Source of the DNA: Lachnospiraceae bacterium | GTDB lineage: Bacteria > Bacillota_A > Clostridia > Lachnospirales > Lachnospiraceae | Direction of reading: 5' to 3' | Assembly (NCBI GenBank): GCA_024689605.1 | Contig: JAILDD010000096.1 | Span: 1 to 15,337, forward strand | Length of the DNA: 15,337 bases | Part shown: positions 1 through 6,915 of the stretch, one piece after another | Numbering within the stretch: position 1 is the first letter of the stretch | Layout of the letters: each line of letters opens with the position of its first letter | The notes under the pieces: generated by a model | Seen by the model: the letters and a program-made list of their open reading frames with translations, nothing else | What the model was told of the DNA's origin: nothing | Database searches by the model: none | Translations under genes and position numbers: made by a program

Positions 1-1
1 G

Positions 2-790
2 CGCGCTGAGCAGTCTAAATATTATTTCAATTCGATATATGAAACTGTATCTTCGATACTGGCAAGGGCCGAAGGGATAGATCATCCTTATCTGCGTTCG
101 GGAAACGGCGGAAAAAAGGTTGTTATCATGATCACTTCCAACAAGGGCCTTGCCGGTGGATACAATTCGAATGTCATAAAGCTTATTACGCGTAATCCGG
201 AGTTCACGCCTGAGAATACCAAGGTTTATGTTATTGGTAAAAAGGGCAAGGATGCTTTTAAGAGGGCAGGCTTTGAGATAATGGCGGATTTTTCGGAAGC
301 TATCGAAGCACCTAACTACAGGGACGGTGCACAGATTACTGACGAACTGCTGGCGGGGTTTGCAAATGGCGAGATAAGCGAGATATATCTTGCTTATACA
401 TTCTTTAAGAATACCGTAAGCCACATTCCTACGCTGCTTAAGCTTCTTCCTGTGGATGACCTTGAGAAGTTTGACAAGGACGAGGATGAAGAGCAGAGTG
501 CAAAGGCAAAAGCTGAGAAAAAGACTGCGGAAGCACCTATGAATTTTGAACCCGAGGATGAAGAGGCGCTGAACCTCATTATTCCCAAGTATATGGCGAG
601 CCTGATTTACGGCGCATTGATCGAGGCACAGGCAGCCGAGAACGGTGCACGTATGCAGGCGATGGATAATGCTACGAACAATGCGACCGAGATGATCGAA
701 CATCTGACATTGCTTTATAACAGAGCACGTCAGGGATCCATTACCCAGGAACTTACGGAGATCATTGCCGGTGCTAATGCTATTAGCTGA
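2..790 (+). CDS. atpG: ATP synthase F1 gamma subunit, 5' truncated by window edge
   Basis: The gamma subunit is the central rotor shaft of F1, coupling proton or sodium flow through Fo to ATP synthesis by the alpha3beta3 head. The reading frame is open from base 2, so 262 residues are visible and only the N-terminal helix is missing. Recognisable family blocks are the VITSNKGLAGGYNSNV-like segment (here VIMITSNKGLAGGYNSNV, codons near 113-166) and the C-terminal helix with NRARQGSITQELTEIIAGA, which sits inside the beta barrel. The ATG at 128 is an internal methionine, not the start, because the homologous sequence continues upstream of it. A charged segment rich in Asp, Glu, Lys and Ala (about bases 454-555) is inserted in the globular domain relative to the E. 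coli subunit. atpD follows after 38 nt. Identity is near certain. Confidence 0.96.
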   Translation, partial: RAEQSKYYFNSIYETVSSILARAEGIDHPYLRSGNGGKKVVIMITSNKGLAGGYNSNVIKLITRNPEFTPENTKVYVIGKKGKDAFKRAGFEIMADFSEAIEAPNYRDGAQITDELLAGFANGEISEIYLAYTFFKNTVSHIPTLLKLLPVDDLEKFDKDEDEEQSAKAKAEKKTAEAPMNFEPEDEEALNLIIPKYMASLIYGALIEAQAAENGARMQAMDNATNNATEMIEHLTLLYNRARQGSITQELTEIIAGANAIS

Positions 791-804
791 TATTAAAACT
801 GTAA

Positions 805-2226
<1,422 letters not shown>

Positions 2227-2245
2227 GTCGTAGTACAGTAAACGG

Positions 2246-2278
2246 TATTAGGCTTGGTTGATGTTTTTAAGCCTAATA
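2246..2278 (+). promoter_or_regulatory. Perfect 10-bp hairpin between atpD and atpC
   Basis: TATTAGGCTT at 2246-2255 is exactly complementary to AAGCCTAATA at 2269-2278, around a 13-nt loop. No T tract follows the 3' arm (AATTCAGT follows), so it is not a standard intrinsic terminator. The atpC start lies 25 nt downstream. An RNA hairpin at this place could affect mRNA processing, stability or the relative output of epsilon; that role is inferred. Confidence 0.7.
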
Positions 2279-2303
2279 AATTCAGTCGGGAAAGAAACAG
2301 GTT

Positions 2304-2702
2304 ATGGCAGATACATTTGCATTAAGGATAATCACACCGGATAAAGTCTTCTATGAGGGAGACGTAGAGATGACTGAGTTCAATACAACGGAAGGTGAAA
2401 TCGGCATTTACAGAAATCATGTTCCGATGACAGTCATTATCAAGCCGGGAGTGCTGACCATCACAGAGTCTGAAGGCGAGAAAAAAGCGGCTCTTCATGC
2501 CGGCTTCGTCGAGATACTGCCGGACAAGGTTACAATACTTGCGGAAGCAATCGAGTGGCCGGATGAGATCGATGTGGAAAGAGCCCAGTCAGCAGAAGAA
2601 AGGGCAAGAGAAAGGATAGCGGCCAGAGGAGAGGGCATAGACCTTGACAGAGCATCGGTTGCACTCCAGAGAGCACTTGCCAGAATAAACTGTCTCAGAT
2701 AG
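2304..2702 (+). CDS. atpC: ATP synthase F1 epsilon subunit
   Basis: The epsilon subunit joins gamma to the c-ring and, through its C-terminal helices, can restrain ATP hydrolysis. The protein has 132 residues, typical for the family. The N-terminal beta-sandwich is clear: LRIITPDKVFYEGDVEMTEFNTTEGEIGIYRNHVPM, then KPGVLTI and HAGFVEILPDKVTILAEAIEWPDEID. The C-terminal helical hairpin is recognisable from the ERAQSAEERARERIAAR segment and the terminal VALQRALARI. The ATG at 2304 is preceded by modest purine-rich sequence (GGGAAAG at about 2288-2294). It is the last gene of the atp operon, and a terminator-like hairpin begins 15 nt after its stop codon. Confidence 0.96.
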   Translation: MADTFALRIITPDKVFYEGDVEMTEFNTTEGEIGIYRNHVPMTVIIKPGVLTITESEGEKKAALHAGFVEILPDKVTILAEAIEWPDEIDVERAQSAEERARERIAARGEGIDLDRASVALQRALARINCLR

Positions 2703-2705
2703 AAT
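2677..2705 (+). promoter_or_regulatory. Candidate sigma-A-type promoter in the 3' end of atpC
   Basis: TTGCCA at 2677-2682 (5 of 6 matches to TTGACA) and TAGAAT at 2700-2705 (5 of 6 matches to TATAAT) are separated by exactly 17 nt. Transcription would begin near 2712, just upstream of the hairpin at 2718-2748, so that hairpin would form at the very 5' end of the message for the downstream envelope genes. Called from sequence match only. Confidence 0.5.
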
Positions 2706-2717
2706 TAATAAATACTT

Positions 2718-2749
2718 AAAGCCCTCCTGAATATCAAGGGAGGGCTTTT
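2718..2749 (+). terminator. Terminator-like hairpin after atpC
   Basis: AAAGCCCTCC at 2718-2727 pairs perfectly with GGAGGGCTTT at 2739-2748 around an 11-nt loop. The stem is GC rich and ends in TTTT, but the T run is only four bases and then becomes GTGTGTG, so termination may be partial. It closes the atp operon. The 3' arm also contains GGAGGG, which is suitably placed to act as a ribosome binding site for the next gene. Confidence 0.75.
2739..2744 (+). promoter_or_regulatory. Ribosome binding site inside the hairpin arm
   Basis: GGAGGG lies 9 nt before the GTG at 2754 and is fully paired within the hairpin's 3' arm. It decides for the GTG start over the ATG at 2784, which has no Shine-Dalgarno sequence. 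If translation does start at GTG, the site would be hidden while the hairpin is folded. Confidence 0.5.
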
Positions 2750-2753
2750 GTGT

Positions 2754-5366
2754 GTGCAGGCAATAATCAACAGCAAAAATGTAATGAAAAACGGTAATGA
2801 TAACAAACTGAAGATCACACTTATGCTGCTCAGGATAGTCTTCTGCGTGGTTATTTTTTTGCTGTCTGTTTTTGTGATAAGCACAATGCTTAACAAGGGC
2901 AATACGGACATGACAACGGAAATGAGCCATGCCACATTCCCGTCAGTTGTATTTAAAGCTGACGGAATGAAATACAACCGTATGAAAGGCTATATTACGG
3001 ATATGGATATATACAGGATGCATGATTCTATGACACCTGTAGGTGCAGACCGTAAGCTTTCAATAGAGATAGACAGTTTTGATAATGTCATACAGAAAAT
3101 AAGCTTTCAGGTCCGTTCGCTTTCGGACGGAAGACTGATAGAAGATACGGAAGTTCTGGATTATATTGAGTCGGAAGAAGGAATGACCGCAGACATAACA
3201 CTGAAGGACCTGATGGCATATGGAGAAGAGTATTCCTTGTGCATTTATCTTACTACCGGTGATAATAAGGTAATAAGGTATTACACGACGGTGGTCAGGA
3301 ATGATGATACAGCCTATTCGGAAAAGCTTGATTTTTCTTACAACTTCAGTGATACCACTTTCGACCGCAGCAGGGGTAAAGAACTTGCCACATATCTGGA
3401 AAGTAACGAGCAGGGGGACAATACAACCTATGAAAGGGTAGATATACATTGCAGCCTTGACCAGATCTGTTACGGTACGCTGAACATCAGCCGGATATCG
3501 GAGCCGGAGGCTGTGATAAGGGATATAGATGATGAAACTGCGGTCATTGATATAATCTTCAGGGCTGAAGTACCGGAAAATAACAGAAAAAAAAGGTTCA
3601 TGGTCTATGAAACATATAGGATGCGTTTAGGGGATGAGCGCATGTATCTTCTTGATTATGAACGTACCATGGATCAGATTTTCGACATGGACAAGGGAAA
3701 CCTTACGGAGAACAAGGCTATTTTAGGTATAGTGGACAGGAATGTCGTAATGAGCGAAAACAACGACGGCAACTGCCTGGCATTCATAAACTGCGGAAGG
3801 CTCTTTGCATACAATATGTCCGAGAGCAAGCTGGCATATGTTTTTGGCTTTTACGATGACGATCTGGCTGATTTAAGGGAGCTGGATCCGGATAACGGAA
3901 TAAAAATTTTCAGTGTAGACGAAACCGGTAATGTTCGGTTTGCAGTATACGGTTACCTTAATCGTGGCATACATGAGGGGATGAATGGAATTTCGGTTTA
4001 CTATTATGACAGTGTTCGTAATACAGTTGAGGAAGAGGCATTCATTCCCTACAACGGTTCTTTTGAGTTCCTGGAATATGACATTAGCAGGGCGGCATAC
4101 GCAAACTCTTCAGGAGAGGGATTTTTTTATCTGAATGATTCATTCTATAAGGTAGATCTTAGAACTGGAAGTACGGAGATTCTGGCCGAGGACCTTGACA
4201 GTGACCATTTTTGCGCATCGTCAAACGGACAGATGGCAGCCTGGGTGGATTACTATGGTGAAGACCGTTATTCCAGCAACATGTCGCTGCTTAATATGGT
4301 GACCGGAAGTCTGAAGAATATAAGTGTGCTGCCTAATGAGGGAATAGTACCTGTCGGTTTTTTTGGAGATGATATTGTATATGGCATAGCCCGCAGGGAG
4401 GATATACTGGAAGATCTCTCCGGACATACGGTTTTCCCTATGTATCAGATAAAAATCTGTGACTGGAACGGAAATCTGGTAAAGGAGTATGTGCCGCAGA
4501 ATTCATATGTAACGGATGTAATAAGAGGGGACGGTATGTATACGCTGAAGCTTTCATCCATAAGCGGGGCCGGGATCATGACGCCTCTTCCGGATGATCA
4601 GCTTTTGGATAATTCTACGCCTCTTCACGGGAAGAATGTAACTGAGCTTGCTGTTACAGATGCTTATGAAACAATTACACAGCTGGTACTGAAAAAATCC
4701 GTAGACCTTAAGAATCTTCAGATCCTGAATCCTAAGCAGGTAATATATGAAGGGGAACGAAGTGCAAAGATTGACGGAATGCCTGTGGAGAAAAATTATT
4801 TCGTCCTGACATATAACGGCAGGGTTAAAGATATTTTCAGTAAATCATGTGATGCGGTTACTGTTGCAGATACGGAAAACGGTACCGTCAGGGACAATAG
4901 GGGGCGTACAGTATTCAGGCATACCACTATGCCTGAAAAGAATCAGATAATGGCCATCAGTGAGGAAATAGCGCAGGCGGTTCAGGTTAGCGGACGGGCT
5001 GATACGTTAAGGGCCTGCATTGATGTCATAACCTCTTATGAAAATGTCCCCTTAAAAGAATATCCTGCAGGTGATAATCTGTCAGAAGCTGATATAATAG
5101 AATCGGTGATGGAAAAATCCACTGCGCTCGATCTTTGCGGCTGTGATCTTGACAGTGTGCTGTATTATACTGCAAGGGATATCCCCGTGATAGCGAGCAT
5201 GGCAGATAAATACTATCTGATAATAGGGTATAATAAGGTCATTATTGTTATAATGGATCCTATGAACGGAGACCTGGAACGGGTGAATCGCGGTGAATAT
5301 GAGGAGTATTTTGCGAATTCGGGAAACCGCTTTTACACGTATTCGTATTATGAAGGCGGAAAATAA
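2754..5366 (+). CDS. Membrane-anchored protein with propeller-like middle and degenerate C39-like C-terminus
   Basis: I do not recognise a named family. Counting from the GTG at 2754 there are 870 residues; the ATG at 2784 (860 residues) is the alternative start. A short cytoplasmic N-terminus is followed by one membrane segment (about residues 22-46, LMLLRIVFCVVIFLLSVFVI), so nearly all of the protein is extracytoplasmic. The middle has repeated strand patterns of beta-propellers, such as FFYLNDSFYKVDLRTGSTEIL and YQIKICDWNGNLVKEYV. The last ~130 residues resemble a papain-like C39 peptidase domain: LRACIDVITSYENV, then GCDLDSVLYYTARDIPVIA, KYYLIIGY and MDPMNG. Aligned by eye, the catalytic Cys position is Thr751 and the His position is Tyr820, while Asp835 remains, so it is probably inactive. 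The wall endopeptidase gene starts 20 nt downstream, suggesting co-transcription and a role at the cell envelope. The fold assignments are inference. Confidence 0.75.
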   Translation: MQAIINSKNVMKNGNDNKLKITLMLLRIVFCVVIFLLSVFVISTMLNKGNTDMTTEMSHATFPSVVFKADGMKYNRMKGYITDMDIYRMHDSMTPVGADRKLSIEIDSFDNVIQKISFQVRSLSDGRLIEDTEVLDYIESEEGMTADITLKDLMAYGEEYSLCIYLTTGDNKVIRYYTTVVRNDDTAYSEKLDFSYNFSDTTFDRSRGKELATYLESNEQGDNTTYERVDIHCSLDQICYGTLNISRISEPEAVIRDIDDETAVIDIIFRAEVPENNRKKRFMVYETYRMRLGDERMYLLDYERTMDQIFDMDKGNLTENKAILGIVDRNVVMSENNDGNCLAFINCGRLFAYNMSESKLAYVFGFYDDDLADLRELDPDNGIKIFSVDETGNVRFAVYGYLNRGIHEGMNGISVYYYDSVRNTVEEEAFIPYNGSFEFLEYDISRAAYANSSGEGFFYLNDSFYKVDLRTGSTEILAEDLDSDHFCASSNGQMAAWVDYYGEDRYSSNMSLLNMVTGSLKNISVLPNEGIVPVGFFGDDIVYGIARREDILEDLSGHTVFPMYQIKICDWNGNLVKEYVPQNSYVTDVIRGDGMYTLKLSSISGAGIMTPLPDDQLLDNSTPLHGKNVTELAVTDAYETITQLVLKKSVDLKNLQILNPKQVIYEGERSAKIDGMPVEKNYFVLTYNGRVKDIFSKSCDAVTVADTENGTVRDNRGRTVFRHTTMPEKNQIMAISEEIAQAVQVSGRADTLRACIDVITSYENVPLKEYPAGDNLSEADIIESVMEKSTALDLCGCDLDSVLYYTARDIPVIASMADKYYLIIGYNKVIIVIMDPMNGDLERVNRGEYEEYFANSGNRFYTYSYYEGGK

Positions 5367-5386
5367 CTGTTTGGAGACTGTTATAT

Positions 5387-6733
5387 ATGCGTTTTAATAT
5401 GGAACATAAAAAAAGAAAAAAAAGGACCTGTATCAGCCGTTTTATGACTCTTTTGCTGATAGCCGTGTCTGTACTTACACTATGGGGGAATTCGAGGACG
5501 GTTTTTGCTGATCCGGACGACGGTGATGATGACACGGATACTACTGAACTTGAACGCCAGCGTGAAGAAAATGAAAGCCGCCTTGATGAGATCAATGCCA
5601 CTATTGAGGAACTTGCTGCAGAGCAGGAAGGGGTCGAGGAGGAGATAGAAGAGATTACGGCTGCCCTTACTGAAGTGATGGCTGATATAGAGGACTTAAA
5701 CCAGCGCATTGATATCAAGGAAGGTGAGATCGCAGAGGCCCAGGTTTCATATGATGCGGCTGTAGCTGAGGAAGAGGCCCAGTATGAGGCTATGAAGATC
5801 CGCATAAAGTATATGTATGAAAAGGGCGAGAGCAGTTATGTGCAGCTGTTCGCTGAGGCACGAAGCTTTTCGGAACTGCTCACAAAGGCTGATTACATAG
5901 AAGATCTTTATGAGTACGACCGCAGGATGCTGGCTAAGTATAAAGAAACCGTAGAGATGGTGGCGGCTCTTCAGGAACAGCTTGAGAAAGAGAAGAATGA
6001 GCTTGTGGTTCTGGAAGCAAATGCAGAAGAAGAAAAAGCCTATATGGAAGGCATACAGGAAGATCTGGAGGCTACTTCTGCCGAATATGCAAGACAGATA
6101 CTTTCTGCAGAAAACCAGGCTGTTGAGTATGAAACACTTATAGCTGCCCAGAACGCAGAGATCAACAGACGAAAGGCTGAGGCAGAACGCCGGGCCAGGG
6201 AAGAAGCAGAACGCCGGGCCAGGGAGGAAGCCGAAAGACAGGCTGCACTTGCTGCGGCGGCCAATGCGGCGGACAGCGAAGCTGCCAGGGAACGAGCACT
6301 CAGCGAGGTGGCTGATGCAGAGTCTTCCAAGAAGGTCAGCAATACCAATGGTACTTTTGACGTGTCGTCGATCTATTCTGCAAATGGAAGCAGCTTGGGG
6401 AAATCCGTTGCGGTTTACGCCTGCAAATTCATTGGTAATCCTTATGTTTACGGCGGCACAAGCCTTACAAACGGCACTGACTGTTCCGGATTTGTCTATT
6501 CTGTATATAAGGAGTTCGGATATAATGTGCCCAGAACATCCTTCGACCAGAGGTCCGTGGGTAAGGAGGTTTCCTATAGTGAGGCCCAGCCGGGCGATAT
6601 AATCTGCTATGCCGGCCACGTGGCTATATACATCGGAAACGGTATGATAGTCCATGCCAGTACCCCAAGTACGGGCATAAAAGTCTCTAATGCTCTTTAT
6701 AGAGACTATATATGCATAAGGCGAATAGTCTGA
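5387..6733 (+). CDS. Secreted coiled-coil NlpC/P60 peptidoglycan endopeptidase
   Basis: This is a predicted secreted cell-wall hydrolase that cuts peptide stems of peptidoglycan, like other NlpC/P60 enzymes with N-terminal coiled coils (for example the PcsB/CwlO type). The protein has 448 residues. A basic N-terminus and hydrophobic core (RFMTLLLIAVSVLTL) lead to a likely signal peptidase site after Ala41 (VFA|D). Residues about 53-290 are heptad-rich coiled coil with many Glu and Ala residues. Residues about 330-448 form the NlpC/P60 domain, with catalytic Cys366 in TDCSGFVYSVY, His411 in GHVAIYIG and a third polar residue at His423. The ATG at 5387 has GGAG at 5373-5376. It lies 20 nt after the propeller protein, whose position suggests a partner or regulator. 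Coiled coils in this class usually regulate the hydrolase; here that is inferred. Confidence 0.92.
   Translation: MRFNMEHKKRKKRTCISRFMTLLLIAVSVLTLWGNSRTVFADPDDGDDDTDTTELERQREENESRLDEINATIEELAAEQEGVEEEIEEITAALTEVMADIEDLNQRIDIKEGEIAEAQVSYDAAVAEEEAQYEAMKIRIKYMYEKGESSYVQLFAEARSFSELLTKADYIEDLYEYDRRMLAKYKETVEMVAALQEQLEKEKNELVVLEANAEEEKAYMEGIQEDLEATSAEYARQILSAENQAVEYETLIAAQNAEINRRKAEAERRAREEAERRAREEAERQAALAAAANAADSEAARERALSEVADAESSKKVSNTNGTFDVSSIYSANGSSLGKSVAVYACKFIGNPYVYGGTSLTNGTDCSGFVYSVYKEFGYNVPRTSFDQRSVGKEVSYSEAQPGDIICYAGHVAIYIGNGMIVHASTPSTGIKVSNALYRDYICIRRIV
6182..6229 (+). repeat. Tandem 24-bp repeat (2 copies) in the coiled-coil gene
   Basis: Two adjacent 24-nt units at 6182-6205 and 6206-6229 differ at one base. 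Each encodes AERRAREE, and a diverged third partial unit (AERQA) follows. This looks like a recent in-frame duplication that lengthens the end of the coiled coil by eight residues. Confidence 0.85.
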
Positions 6734-6819
6734 TCTTAGGGGAGTCGTTGTTTCACCTTAATGTCAAAAAAGTATAAATCACGGCTCTGTTCATAGGTTT
6801 TTTATGGAATATTTTCACA

Positions 6820-6848
6820 TTGAAATGGCTTGTATATGACTATATAAT
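6820..6848 (+). promoter_or_regulatory. Sigma-A promoter of the L,D-transpeptidase gene
   Basis: TTGAAA at 6820-6825 and a perfect TATAAT at 6843-6848 are separated by exactly 17 nt, in an AT-rich 182-nt stretch (6734-6915) between the two wall genes. Transcription would start near 6855, leaving a leader of about 60 nt before the ATG at 6916. Nothing else that I can support lies in this intergenic stretch. Confidence 0.8.
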
Positions 6849-6915
6849 GCTATATGGCTTGATTTGGATACTACAATTTGTGGTTCTGTTACATGTTTTT
6901 TGTCAGGTATCAAAA

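Noticed and set aside
128..790. Short ATP synthase gamma starting at ATG 128
   Set aside because: The frame is open upstream to the window edge and encodes gamma-like sequence, so the ATG is internal.
2748..2750. TTG 2748 as start of the propeller protein
   Set aside because: It lies in the hairpin's T run, only 3 nt after GGAGGG, which is too close for normal initiation.
5747..6655. Long open frame of 302 codons on the minus strand
   Set aside because: It is antisense to the NlpC/P60 gene, which has a signal peptide, coiled coil and full catalytic motifs. The antisense translation is rich in Cys, Phe and Ile without any recognisable domain; it is a by-product of the Glu/Ala-rich codons.
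6734..6819. Possible terminator after the NlpC/P60 gene
   Set aside because: Only a short stem with a mismatch (AGGGGA/TCACCT) and a small CATA/TATG stem could be drawn, with no T tract following, so neither meets a terminator pattern.
6820..6915. Hydrophobic N-terminal extension of the transpeptidase from TTG 6820
   Set aside because: It coincides with a TTGAAA-17-TATAAT promoter, has no ribosome binding site at the TTG, and the protein already has a membrane segment downstream.
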